A DNA stretch of 64,000 nt. Origin: CALGFI01 sp963786805 (GTDB taxonomy: Bacteria > Actinomycetota > UBA4738 > HRBIN12). Of the stretch, positions 37,720 to 46,259 are shown piece after piece. How positions within the stretch are numbered: the first letter of the stretch is position 1; each line of letters begins with the position of its first letter. A program made the translations under genes and the position numbers. The notes under the pieces are model-generated. The model searched no databases and was not told where the DNA came from. It saw only the letters and a list, made by a program, of their open reading frames with translations. The stretch lies in contig CAWBAK010000002.1 of assembly GCA_963786805.1 (NCBI GenBank), positions 434,001 to 498,000 on the forward strand. Direction: 5' to 3'.

Positions 37720-38331
37720 ATGTCCCGCGAGATCCTCTCGACGGCGCGGCCCACGAAGCTCCGGTTCGCGGGGTTCCTCTGCCTCGCGGCCGGCGCCGTC
37801 GCCGCCGGCTACGGCGCAACCGCGGACTGGGTGATCATCGGGTTCCCCGCGGACATCGAACGCGTCGTCGACGTCACGGTGCGCGGGACGGACGTCTGGG
37901 AGGGCAAGGCAGTGTTGCTCGGCGCCGTCGCGGCCCTTCTGGCGATGCTGGCGATGCGACTCTCCCGCTCAGACGCGGTCGGCCGGAGCCTCGCGGTCGC
38001 ACTGGTGATCCTCGGCCTCGCCGGCTTCGCCCTCCCGGTCGCCGACGCCGTCCGCGCCGAGGAGCGTTTCGGCGGGGGTGAGGGTGTCGATCTGCTGGCC
38101 GAACGGCTCGCCGCGCAGCTCGAGCTCCCGGAGGACGTCGTTCGCGAGCAGCTGCGGGAGGAGTTCCAGCGGGCGCTGCGCGTCGAGGTCGACCAGGGGA
38201 TCTGGATCTCGGCCGCCGGCGGGATCCTGCTTGCGACGGGTGGGGCCCTCAGCTTCGTGTGGGTCCGCCGGCGCAGCCAGGGGCGCTTGCGCCGGTCCGC
38301 CGGCGTCGGCCCGGAACCCGAGAGGCCCTAG
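37720..38331 (+). CDS. Four-helix membrane protein of unknown function
   Basis: I do not recognise this 203-residue protein. It has membrane helices near residues 18-34, 66-82, 88-104 and 164-182. Between the third and fourth lies an extracytoplasmic segment rich in Glu and Leu (LAERLAAQLELPEDVV and REEFQRALRV), likely helical. The last 15 residues are basic. The start is an ATG at 37720. It sits divergent from the fumarase genes and convergent with mdh, overlapping the mdh stop by 4 bases, so it is an insertion into the otherwise metabolic block. Confidence 0.6.
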   Translation: MSREILSTARPTKLRFAGFLCLAAGAVAAGYGATADWVIIGFPADIERVVDVTVRGTDVWEGKAVLLGAVAALLAMLAMRLSRSDAVGRSLAVALVILGLAGFALPVADAVRAEERFGGGEGVDLLAERLAAQLELPEDVVREQLREEFQRALRVEVDQGIWISAAGGILLATGGALSFVWVRRRSQGRLRRSAGVGPEPERP

Positions 38332-39248
38332 AGCTTCGCCAGATCCGCGCACTTGGCACGGATCCCCTCGGCGGCAGCCCGCAGCTGTTGGAGCTCGGCC
38401 TCATCGAGGTCGAGCTCCACGATCTCCTCGACACCTCCGCGTCCCAGGCGGACCGGGACCCCGACGTAGACGCCGTCGATCCCGTACTGCCCGGTGCACC
38501 ACGCGCAGACGGGGAGCACCTCGGGAGCGCCCGCGATCGCCTCGATCATCTTCACGACCGAGGCCGATGGCGCGTAATAGGCGCTGCCTTTCTTGAGCAA
38601 CGCCACGATCTCGGCACCCGCGTCGCGCGTCCGCGCGTAGAGCCGCTCGAGCGTCGGCTCGTCGACGAGCTCGGCCAACGGCTTCCCGTCGACGGTGGCG
38701 TGACGAGGGAGCGGAACCATGGCTTCGCCGTGCGAGCCCAGTGTCATCGCCTCGACCCCGAGCGGGGAAACCCCGAGCTCCTCGGCGATGAAGAAGCGGA
38801 GCCGCGCCGAATCGAGGACCCCCGCCATGCCGATGACGCGCTCCTTCGGGAAGCCCGACACGTCGGCGGCGAGGAAGGTCATCTCGTCGAGCGGGTTCGT
38901 CACCACGATCACGATCGCCTGCGGAGAGCCGGGGGCGATCCGCTCGACGACCTCGCGGACGATCCCGGCGTTCTTGCCCAGCAGGTCCATCCGGCTCATC
39001 CCGGGCTGGCGCGGGAACCCCGCGGTGATCACGACCACGTCCGAGCCCGACGTGTCCGCGTAGTCGTTCGTGCCGGTGATCGCAGGCTCGAACCCGACGA
39101 CCGGGGACGACTCCATCAGATCGAGCGCCAGACCCTGCGGCAACCCCTCGACGATGTCGATCAGGACGACCTCGGCCAGGCCGCGCTCGACGACGCGCAT
39201 CGCCGTCGTCTGCCCGACGAAGCCGCTTCCGACGACCGTCACGCGCAT
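38328..39248 (-). CDS. mdh: Malate dehydrogenase
   Basis: A 306-residue NAD-dependent malate dehydrogenase of the LDH-like type. Seen: VTVVGSGFVGQTTAMRV (Rossmann loop), ITAGFPRQPGMSR with the Arg that recognises oxaloacetate, VVTNPLDEMTFLA, GMAGVLDSARLR and the catalytic GSHGEAMVP. I chose the ATG at 39248 because TAGGA precedes it; two upstream in-frame ATGs lack that support. It follows the second isocitrate dehydrogenase gene by 10 bp, so the two form one unit. Confidence 0.93.
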   Translation of the reverse strand: MRVTVVGSGFVGQTTAMRVVERGLAEVVLIDIVEGLPQGLALDLMESSPVVGFEPAITGTNDYADTSGSDVVVITAGFPRQPGMSRMDLLGKNAGIVREVVERIAPGSPQAIVIVVTNPLDEMTFLAADVSGFPKERVIGMAGVLDSARLRFFIAEELGVSPLGVEAMTLGSHGEAMVPLPRHATVDGKPLAELVDEPTLERLYARTRDAGAEIVALLKKGSAYYAPSASVVKMIEAIAGAPEVLPVCAWCTGQYGIDGVYVGVPVRLGRGGVEEIVELDLDEAELQQLRAAAEGIRAKCADLAKL

Positions 39249-39258
39249 CGGCGTCATC

Positions 39259-40353
39259 CTACCGAGCTGGTTCGGCGGCGAGCCGTGCGACCACCGCATC
39301 GGCGACCGCCGACGTGCCGGCGGCCTCCGGATCGTCCCGTGTCGGCTTCAGGTCGTACGTGACCGTCCGCCCCTCGGCGATGACCGCCGCGACGGCGCCC
39401 TCCAACCGGTCCCCGGCGTCGATCTCGCCGAGGTGGCGGAGCATCATCGCTCCCGAGAGCATCAGGGCCATCGGGTTCGCGCGATCGGTCCCGCGGTACC
39501 GAGGCGCGCTTCCGTGCGTGGCCTCGAACACCGCGATGCGATCTCCGAAGTTCGCACCGGGCGCGAGCCCGAGACCGCCCACGAGACCGGCGCACAGGTC
39601 GGACAGGATGTCGCCGTACAGGTTCGGGAGCACGAGCACGTCGTAGTCCTCGGGGCGTTGGACGAGCTGCATCGTGAGGTTGTCGATGATCCGGTCCTCG
39701 AACGCGACGTCCGGGTTCTCGGCGGCGACCCGGCGGACGGTCTCCAGGAACAGGCCGTCGGAGAACTTCATGATGTTCGCCTTGTGCCCGGCCGTGACCT
39801 TCCTCCTGCCGTTCGCTCTCGCGTGGTCGAAGGCGAAGCGTGCGATGCGCTCGCTCGCCCCCTCGCTGATGGACTTGATCGACAGGCCGGAGTCCTCGCG
39901 CACCCGTTTGCGGGTCGTCCGGTGGATGAACGCGATCAGCTCGGCGGTCTCGGGGGCGTCGTGTTCGAACTCGATGCCCGTGTAGCTGTTCTCGGTGGTC
40001 TCGCGCACGATCGTCACGTCCACGCGTTCGTACCGGGAACGAACGCCCGGATACCACCGGCACGGCCGCACCGCCGCGTAGAGCTCGAGCGCGACCCGGA
40101 GCGCGACGTTGACGCTCCGCATCCCGGTCCCCACCGGAGTCGTCACCGGCCCTTTCAGGGCCACGCGGTTGGTCCTGATCGAGTCGAGGACGCGGTCGGG
40201 CAACGGCGACCCCTCGCGCTCGGCGACCTCGGCCCCGGCTTCCTGCACGTCCCACTCGATCGGGACTGCGGTCGCCTCGATCGCGCGACGAGCCGCCGAG
40301 ATGAGCTCGGGCCCGACGCCGTCGCCCGGGATCAGGGTCACCCGGTACGCCAC
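39259..40353 (-). CDS. NADP-type isocitrate dehydrogenase family protein
   Basis: A 364-residue enzyme of the isocitrate/isopropylmalate dehydrogenase family, paralogous to the one at 34785. The substrate loop RSVNVALRVALELY, the RETTENSYTGIEF loop (catalytic Tyr) and GHKANIMKFSDGLF fit isocitrate dehydrogenase. Its cofactor loop reads HGSAPRYRG, resembling the Lys-Tyr pair of NADP enzymes. That differs from the Asp-Ile pair of its paralogue. The GTG at 40353 was chosen because it begins the conserved VTLIPGDGVGPEL strand. It is divergent from citrate synthase and followed by mdh. Confidence 0.9.
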   Translation of the reverse strand: MAYRVTLIPGDGVGPELISAARRAIEATAVPIEWDVQEAGAEVAEREGSPLPDRVLDSIRTNRVALKGPVTTPVGTGMRSVNVALRVALELYAAVRPCRWYPGVRSRYERVDVTIVRETTENSYTGIEFEHDAPETAELIAFIHRTTRKRVREDSGLSIKSISEGASERIARFAFDHARANGRRKVTAGHKANIMKFSDGLFLETVRRVAAENPDVAFEDRIIDNLTMQLVQRPEDYDVLVLPNLYGDILSDLCAGLVGGLGLAPGANFGDRIAVFEATHGSAPRYRGTDRANPMALMLSGAMMLRHLGEIDAGDRLEGAVAAVIAEGRTVTYDLKPTRDDPEAAGTSAVADAVVARLAAEPAR

Positions 40354-40385
40354 GCGCGCCTCCAGTGCTCGAGAGGGAACCCGGA

Positions 40386-40405
40386 CGCCCGCGTTCGCGC
40401 GGGCG
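40386..40405. promoter_or_regulatory. Perfect hairpin with a TTCG loop between the divergent idh and citrate synthase genes
   Basis: CGCCCGCG-TTCG-CGCGGGCG is a perfect 8-bp stem with a UUCG-type tetraloop. It lies in the 120-bp space between the two divergent starts, 68 bp before the citrate synthase GTG. It could be an mRNA leader structure or a DNA palindrome for a regulator of both genes. Confidence 0.45.
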
Positions 40406-40473
40406 CGGTAGGCTCGGTCCACGCAAGGATAGTGGCCGGAACCCGCCCACCCGGCCCGACGAGGGAGTCACCG

Positions 40474-41592
40474 GTGACCGAGAAAGGCCTTCGCGAGATC
40501 GTCGCCGCGAAGACGCGCGTCTCGGACATCGACGGCGAGAAGGGCCGGCTCTGGTACGTCGGCTATCCGATCGAGGAGCTCGCGGAACGGTGCACGTACG
40601 AGGAGGTCGTCCACCTCCTGCACCGACTGCGGCTGCCCACCCAGGCCGAGCTGGACGAGCTCGACGACTTCATGGTCGAGCAGCGCGACCCGTCGCCGTT
40701 CATCACGGACCTCATGCCGACCCTCGCGCAGCAGACCTCGCCGATGTCGATGCTCCGAACGAGCGTCTCGGCGGCCTCGGCGTACGACCCCGACGGCTGG
40801 GACAGCTCCCCGGAGGCCAACGAGCGCAAGGCACTCCGGCTGATCGCGCGCACGCCCACGTTCCTGGCGATGTACCACCGGCTGCGGACCGGCCAGGAGA
40901 TCGTGCCCCCGCACCTCAAGCTGCCACACGCGGCCGACTTCCTGTACATGCTCACCGGCGTCGAGCCCTCGCAGGAGGACGCCGACACCCTCGACACCAC
41001 GTTCACGCTGTACGCCGACCACACGATGAACGCCTCGACCTTCACGGCTCGGATCATCGCCTCGACGCTCGCCGACATGCACTCCGCGATCACCGGCGCG
41101 ATCGCGGCCCTGAAGGGACCGCTCCACGGAGGGGCGAACGAGGAAGCCATGAAGATGCTCGAGGAGATCGGCTCGCCCGATCGCGCCGAGGCCTACGTGA
41201 AGGACCGGCTCGCCCGCAAGGAGAAGATCATGGGGTTCGGGCACGCCGTCTACAAGACGATGGACCCTCGCGCGCGGATCCTGAAGGGCCTGTCGCGCGA
41301 GACGGGCGAGCGCCACGGCGACCTGCACTGGTACGAGATCTCCGAGGAGGTCGAGCGGGTGGCCATGGCCGAGAAGTCCCTGAACCCGAACGTCGACTTC
41401 TATGCCGCGAGCGTCTATCACATGCTCGGGATCCCCACGGACCTGATGACCCCGATCTTCGCGCTCGCCCGGATGGCGGGCTGGACGGCGCACGTTCGGG
41501 AGCAGTACGAGGACAACCGCGTGATCCGTCCGAGCTCGGAGTACATCGGTCCGCGCGACCAGACCTGGGTCCCGATCGAAGAACGCGTCTGA
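40474..41592 (+). CDS. Citrate synthase
   Basis: A 372-residue citrate synthase that condenses acetyl-CoA and oxaloacetate. Three catalytic residues are visible: His in GPLHGGANEEAM, His in MGFGHAVYKTMDPRA and Asp in NPNVDFYAAS. The start is a GTG at 40474 with GAGGGAG 6 bases upstream. Length fits the dimeric bacterial type (CitZ-like). 2-methylcitrate synthases share these motifs, so methylcitrate activity cannot be excluded; the TCA context favours citrate. The 97 bp that follow hold nothing that I can name. Confidence 0.93.
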   Translation: MTEKGLREIVAAKTRVSDIDGEKGRLWYVGYPIEELAERCTYEEVVHLLHRLRLPTQAELDELDDFMVEQRDPSPFITDLMPTLAQQTSPMSMLRTSVSAASAYDPDGWDSSPEANERKALRLIARTPTFLAMYHRLRTGQEIVPPHLKLPHAADFLYMLTGVEPSQEDADTLDTTFTLYADHTMNASTFTARIIASTLADMHSAITGAIAALKGPLHGGANEEAMKMLEEIGSPDRAEAYVKDRLARKEKIMGFGHAVYKTMDPRARILKGLSRETGERHGDLHWYEISEEVERVAMAEKSLNPNVDFYAASVYHMLGIPTDLMTPIFALARMAGWTAHVREQYEDNRVIRPSSEYIGPRDQTWVPIEERV

Positions 41593-41689
41593 GCGGCAGT
41601 GTGCTTGCCATGAGTCCCGGCGGCTGAAAGCCTACGGCTCGTCCAGGTCGGACACGGGATGGCACGGATCAGGGAGGAAGGTGTCTCGG

Positions 41690-42184
41690 ATGCTCTCGCA
41701 GGCAGATGAAGCTGGCTCGGTGGTCCTGATCGTCGTCTACGTGGCCTTCCTGGTCTTCTATCTCGCCTCGTTCTGGAAGGTGTACACGAAAGCCGGCCAG
41801 CCCGGTTGGGCGGCCGTGATCCCGATCTACAACTTCATCGTCCTGATGAAGATCATCGGGCGTCCGTGGTGGTGGATCCTGCTGTTCCTCGTGCCCATCG
41901 TCAACATCGTCGTGCTGTTCATCGTCTACATCGACCTCGCGAAGTCCTTCGGCAGGAGCACGGGCTTCGGTGTGGGACTCGCGCTGCTCGGGATCATCTT
42001 CCTGCCGATCCTGGCGTGGGGCCCCGCGACGTATCAGGGACCGGTGGCAGCGGCCGGCTCGTCCGCTTCCCCGCCCACGGCGCCACCGATGGCGCCTCCG
42101 ATGGCGCCACCGTCTTCGCCGCCTCCGCCCGCTCCACCGCCGTCCGCTCCGCCGCCGCCGGCTCCTCCGGCCCCCGGTCCCTAG
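41690..42184 (+). CDS. DUF5684-type membrane protein with a proline-rich tail
   Basis: A 164-residue protein. Four hydrophobic helices (about 10-30, 38-58, 62-84, 95-110) contain AGQPGWAAVIPIYNFIVLMK, the hallmark of the DUF5684 family, often found near signal peptidase genes. The C-terminal 45 residues repeat Pro, Ala and Ser (PPMAPP, PPAPPP). ATG at 41690 follows GGAGG by 12 bases. The function is unknown. It converges with metF, with a 4-base overlap of stops. Confidence 0.75.
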   Translation: MLSQADEAGSVVLIVVYVAFLVFYLASFWKVYTKAGQPGWAAVIPIYNFIVLMKIIGRPWWWILLFLVPIVNIVVLFIVYIDLAKSFGRSTGFGVGLALLGIIFLPILAWGPATYQGPVAAAGSSASPPTAPPMAPPMAPPSSPPPPAPPPSAPPPPAPPAPGP

Positions 42185-43098
42185 CGGCCTGGCATCGGTC
42201 GAGGGAGCAGCCCCGCCTCCTCGATCACGCGCCGGACGACCGCCTCGCGGCCCAGCCCCATCACGTGGACGCCGGCGATCCCGGGGATCTCGCGCAGGCG
42301 GTCGACGATCCGAACGCAGTCGGCGACGCCCAGCGCCTCCGCATCGGGTCCGGCCTGCTCGAGCAGCGCCATCAGCTCGGGAGGAACCGTGACTCCCGGA
42401 AGGTGCTCGCTGAGGTATCGCGCCTGTTCGGCGCTCCGGATGGGAGCGACGCCCACCAGCACTGCGGCGCGCTCGAGGATCCCGCGCGTCCGCACGATCT
42501 CGCTCCAGGCCATGAGCGCATCGAGGTCGTACGTGATCTGGGTCATCACGAATGCGGCGCCGGCGTCGATCTTCGCCTCGAGCCGGCCCGCGTCGTAGTT
42601 CGGGGCGAGCGGACTGTCGGCCACGCCGACGAAGAACCGCGGCGGCTCCTCGATCACCGCACCGGAGAGCAGGCGTCCCTCCGCGCGTAGCTGCGCGGCC
42701 AACCGAACGAGGTCGGTGACGGCGAGGTCGACGACCGCGGTCGCCTCGGGGTGATCGCCGACGGAGAGCGGATCCCCGGTGAGACACAGGACGTTCCGGG
42801 CGCCGAGCGCCCACGCGCCGAGGAGATCCGCGGTGAGCGCCAGCCGGTTCCGATCCCGGACCGTGAGCTGAAGCGTCGGCTCGAGCCCTGCGCGCGCCAC
42901 CGCCGCCACGCCGGCCAACGGCGACATGTGGGCGGTGGCCGTCGGGTTGTCCGTGACGTTCACGGCGTCGGCGTACCCGACGAGGTCTCGCGCCTGCAGG
43001 AAGACGGTGCGAGGATCGGCCGAACGCGGGGGGACCACCTCCGACGTGACCGCGAACCGGCCCGAACGCGCGATCGCTTCGAGCCGGCCGGCGGGCAC
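42181..43098 (-). CDS. metF: Methylenetetrahydrofolate reductase
   Basis: A 305-residue FAD enzyme that reduces 5,10-methylene-THF to 5-methyl-THF. Seen: TSEVVPPRSADP with the catalytic Glu, VNVTDNPTATAHMS, LCLTGDPLSVGDH (FAD loop) and AKIDAGAAFVMTQITYD. Length and order match MetF. The GTG start at 43098 lies one base after the folD stop, so the two one-carbon genes are coupled: folD interconverts methylene-, methenyl- and formyl-THF and metF drains methylene-THF toward methionine synthesis. Confidence 0.9.
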   Translation of the reverse strand: MPAGRLEAIARSGRFAVTSEVVPPRSADPRTVFLQARDLVGYADAVNVTDNPTATAHMSPLAGVAAVARAGLEPTLQLTVRDRNRLALTADLLGAWALGARNVLCLTGDPLSVGDHPEATAVVDLAVTDLVRLAAQLRAEGRLLSGAVIEEPPRFFVGVADSPLAPNYDAGRLEAKIDAGAAFVMTQITYDLDALMAWSEIVRTRGILERAAVLVGVAPIRSAEQARYLSEHLPGVTVPPELMALLEQAGPDAEALGVADCVRIVDRLREIPGIAGVHVMGLGREAVVRRVIEEAGLLPRPMPGR

Positions 43099-43099
43099 G

Positions 43100-43966
43100 T
43101 CAGCGCGCGTCGACGAGGGCCTCGGCGGCCGTGACCGTGTTCAGCAGGAGCATCGCCGTGGTCATCGGGCCCACGCCGCCCGGGACGGGAGTGATCGCGC
43201 CCGCGACCTCCTTGACCTCGTCGAACTTCACGTCGCCGACGAGCCCGTGGTCCGTGCGATGCACGCCGACGTCGACGACGACCGCACCCGGCTTGACCAT
43301 GTCGGCCGTGATCAGCTGGGGCCGCCCCGCGGCGGCGACGAGGATGTCGGCGCGACGCGTCTGCTCCACGAGGTCGCGCGTCTTCGCATGGCAGATCGTG
43401 ACGGTCGCGTTCCCGCGGATCGAGTCCTCGGCGAGCATGATCGAAAGCGGCGCGCCGACGAGCTCGCCGTATCCCACCACCACGACCTGCGCGCCCTCGA
43501 GCTCGATGCCGCTGCGCAGCAAGAGTTCCACGATCCCGTACGGCGTCGCCGGGGGGAACGAGGGATCGCCTCGCACCATCAGTCCGACGTTGAGCGGGTG
43601 CAGACCGTCGACGTCCTTCGCGGGATCGATCGTCATCTGCACCGCCAGCTCGCTGATGTGTCGCGGAAGCGGGATCTGGACGATGATCCCGTGGATCTCG
43701 GGATCGCGGTTGAGGCGCCGGATCGTGGCGAGGAGCTCACCCTCGGTCACGAAGGCGGGAAGGTCGACCTGTTCCGACCGTACGCCCACGTCGGCGGAGG
43801 CCTTGTGCTTGGATCCGAGGTAGATCCGCGACCCCTCGTCGTCGCCGACCAGGACCGCGGCCAGACCCGGCTGCACGCCCCGATCGACGAGCGCCATCAC
43901 TCGTCCCGCGATCTCCGAACGGATCTGCGCGGACACCGCCTTTCCGTCCAGGATCGTGGCGCTCAC
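43100..43966 (-). CDS. folD: Bifunctional methylene-THF dehydrogenase/methenyl-THF cyclohydrolase with an altered cofactor loop
   Basis: A 288-residue enzyme supplying 10-formyl-THF for purine synthesis. SRIYLGSKHKASADVG retains the catalytic Lys, and HGIIVQIPLP, KDVDGLHPLNVG and GGVGPMT are normal. The cofactor loop, usually GRSxxVGxP in NADP enzymes, reads GYGELVGAP here, and the PCTPxG motif reads PATPYG. Loss of the Arg-Ser pair that contacts the 2'-phosphate suggests NAD use or altered affinity, an inference. The start is the GTG at 43966. It lies 40 bp after purH and one base before metF. Confidence 0.88.
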   Translation of the reverse strand: MSATILDGKAVSAQIRSEIAGRVMALVDRGVQPGLAAVLVGDDEGSRIYLGSKHKASADVGVRSEQVDLPAFVTEGELLATIRRLNRDPEIHGIIVQIPLPRHISELAVQMTIDPAKDVDGLHPLNVGLMVRGDPSFPPATPYGIVELLLRSGIELEGAQVVVVGYGELVGAPLSIMLAEDSIRGNATVTICHAKTRDLVEQTRRADILVAAAGRPQLITADMVKPGAVVVDVGVHRTDHGLVGDVKFDEVKEVAGAITPVPGGVGPMTTAMLLLNTVTAAEALVDAR

Positions 43967-44006
43967 GAGCGGACATCCTAACGGCGGGTGAGGCCCGGCA
44001 CGGCCC

Positions 44007-45545
44007 TCAGTGACGGAAGTGCCGGCGACCGGTAACCACGACGGCCATGCCCCGCGACTCCGCGACGGCGAGGACCTCCTCGTCACGGATGGAGCCGCCC
44101 GGATGGATCACGGCCGTCACGCCCGCGTCCGCCCCGACCTCCACCGCATCGGGGAACGGGAAGAACGCGTCGCTCGCCATCGAAGAGCCCTTGGCGCGGT
44201 CCCCGGCCTTGCGCACGGCGAGCCACGATGCGTCGACACGAGACATCTGGCCCGCCCCCACCCCGACCGTGGCACCGTCGCGCACCAGGACGATCGCGTT
44301 CGAGCGCACCCGCGCGGCGACCGGCCATGCGAGGAGCAGGTCGCGCCACTCGTCGTCGGTCGGCTCGCGAGCCGAGACGACCTGCATCTCCTCGCGACCC
44401 TCGGCGGCCCGATCGCGGTCCTGGACGAGCGCGCCACCCGGAAGCTGGCGCACCTCGAGTCCTCCGGCATCCGCGAGCGGAGCCTCGACGACCCGGAGAC
44501 CCTTCCGCGCGGCGAAGGCGGCGAGGGCACCGTCGGTGAACGACGGGGCCACGACGGCTTCGGTGAAGACCTCGCGCATCGCCTCGGCCGCGGACTCGTC
44601 GCAGGTCGCGTTGAACGCCACGATCCCCCCGAAGGCCGAGACCGTGTCGGATTCGAACGCCGACCGGTAGGCGTCGGCGGCGTCGCCCCGCACCGCGGCT
44701 CCGCAAGGGTTGTTGTGTTTCACGATCACGCACGCGGTCTGCGGAAGAGCGGAGGCGAGCCCGTGCGCGGAATCGACATCGAGCCAGTTGTTGTAGGACA
44801 TCTCCTTGCCCTCGACGACCACGCGCGCTCCCCGCAGGACGCCGGCGCCCTCCCGTTCCGCGTACAGGGCGCCACGCTGGTGGGGGTTCTCGCCGTAGCG
44901 AAGGTCCGCGACCTTGCCGAGCGCCGTGCCGAGGAAGGACGGGAGCCCTTCGCCCTCGTCCGCGAACCAGCCGGCGACCGCGGCGTCGTACGCCGCCGTG
45001 TGGGCGAACGCCTCGGCCGCGAGCGATCGGCGCGTGACGAGCGACAGGCCGCCGCCGCGCCGCAGCTCGGCGAGGACCTCTCCGTAGCGCGCCGGGCTGA
45101 CGACCACGCCGACCGACGCGAAGTTCTTCGCGGCGGCGCGGACCATCGCCGGCCCGCCGATGTCGATCTTCTCGATGACCTCGTCCGGCGAGGCGCCCGC
45201 GGCGACCGTCTCGCGGAAGGGATAGAGGTTGACGACGACGAGCTCGAACGGCTCGATGCCGTGTTCGGCCAGCTGTTCCTCGTGCGCCGGCTTCCGGCGG
45301 TCGGCCAGGATCCCCGCGTGGACCCGTGGATGCAGCGTCTTCACGCGTCCGTCGAGCATCTCGGGGAAGCCGGTCACCTCCTCGACGGGCGTGACGTCGA
45401 TGCCGGCATCGCGGAGCGCGGCGGCCGTTCCTCCCGAGGAGACCAACCCGACGCCCAGCTCGGTCAGTCCGCGCGCGAGCTCGACGACGCCGGTCTTGTC
45501 GTAGACCGCCAAGAGCGCACGTCGAACGGGACGCAGGTCCGTCAC
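44007..45545 (-). CDS. purH: Bifunctional AICAR transformylase/IMP cyclohydrolase
   Basis: A 512-residue enzyme for the last two steps of IMP synthesis. The N-terminal cyclohydrolase domain has LLAVYDKTGVVELARGL, SSGGTAAALRDAGI and GRVKTLHPRVHAGIL. The C-terminal transformylase has MSYNNWLDVDSAHGL and VIVKHNNPCGAA, with the catalytic Lys-His pair. It uses 10-formyl-THF, which folD just downstream can supply. Start is the GTG at 45545, 25 bp after the purN stop. Confidence 0.95.
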   Translation of the reverse strand: MTDLRPVRRALLAVYDKTGVVELARGLTELGVGLVSSGGTAAALRDAGIDVTPVEEVTGFPEMLDGRVKTLHPRVHAGILADRRKPAHEEQLAEHGIEPFELVVVNLYPFRETVAAGASPDEVIEKIDIGGPAMVRAAAKNFASVGVVVSPARYGEVLAELRRGGGLSLVTRRSLAAEAFAHTAAYDAAVAGWFADEGEGLPSFLGTALGKVADLRYGENPHQRGALYAEREGAGVLRGARVVVEGKEMSYNNWLDVDSAHGLASALPQTACVIVKHNNPCGAAVRGDAADAYRSAFESDTVSAFGGIVAFNATCDESAAEAMREVFTEAVVAPSFTDGALAAFAARKGLRVVEAPLADAGGLEVRQLPGGALVQDRDRAAEGREEMQVVSAREPTDDEWRDLLLAWPVAARVRSNAIVLVRDGATVGVGAGQMSRVDASWLAVRKAGDRAKGSSMASDAFFPFPDAVEVGADAGVTAVIHPGGSIRDEEVLAVAESRGMAVVVTGRRHFRH

Positions 45546-45570
45546 ACGCGTGCCTCGGACGGCGACAGGC

Positions 45571-46203
45571 TCACGCCGGCGCCTCCTCGAACACGCGGAC
45601 CACGCGCCCGTCGATCCGGATCCTGCCTTCGACGAGCGCGCGAACGGCCGCGGGGAGCAGGCGGTGCTCGACCTCGTGGACCCGGGCCTCGAGCGCGTCC
45701 CAGTCGTCGTCGGGAAGCACGCCGATCGCTTCCTGGAACACGATCGGCCCGTGGTCGACCTGCTCGTCCACGAAGTGCACCGTCACGCCCGTGACCTTCA
45801 CGCCCCATTCGAGCGCGTCGGCGACGGATGCCGTCCCGGGGAACGCGGGCAGGAGCGCCGGGTGCACGTTCACCATGCGCCCTTCGAACGCTCGCACCAG
45901 GTCGGTCCCGACGAGGCGCATGAAGCCCGCCAACGCGACGACGTCGATCGCGCGCTCGCGGAGGACCTCGAGCAGCGCCCGGTCGTACTCGGTGCGCCCC
46001 GCGTGCACTTTCGGATCCAGGAAGACGGCATCCACACCACGAGCGCGAGCCCGCTCGAGCGCGTATGCATCGTTGCGGTCGCTCACGACGACCGCGATCC
46101 ACGGGCCGACGACGGCGTCGTCGAGCAGCGCCTGGAGGTTCGTTCCCCCGCCCGATGCGAGGACCGCCACCCGCGCCTCCGCCACGGCGCGCACCGTAGG
46201 CAT
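45571..46203 (-). CDS. purN: Phosphoribosylglycinamide formyltransferase
   Basis: A 210-residue enzyme that formylates GAR with 10-formyl-THF. Seen: VAVLASGGGTNLQALLD, SDRNDAYALERAR, VVALAGFMRLVG, MVNVHPALLPAFPG (catalytic Asn-x-His with Pro) and VTVHFVDEQVDHGPIV with the catalytic Asp. The ATG at 46203 gives an extra 13 residues; a GTG at 46185 is an alternative start nearer the conserved strand. It precedes purH on the same strand, as in mycobacteria and Streptomyces. Confidence 0.93.
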   Translation of the reverse strand: MPTVRAVAEARVAVLASGGGTNLQALLDDAVVGPWIAVVVSDRNDAYALERARARGVDAVFLDPKVHAGRTEYDRALLEVLRERAIDVVALAGFMRLVGTDLVRAFEGRMVNVHPALLPAFPGTASVADALEWGVKVTGVTVHFVDEQVDHGPIVFQEAIGVLPDDDWDALEARVHEVEHRLLPAAVRALVEGRIRIDGRVVRVFEEAPA

Positions 46204-46259
46204 CGCGCGTCCGGCCGTCAACAGGCTTGCCCGCGCGAAGGGGGCGGTACCCTTCGGAC

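Noticed and set aside
41593..41689. Possible riboswitch or small RNA between citrate synthase and the DUF5684 gene
   Set aside because: Only a short AGCC-TAC-GGCT stem is seen, with no match to a known riboswitch.
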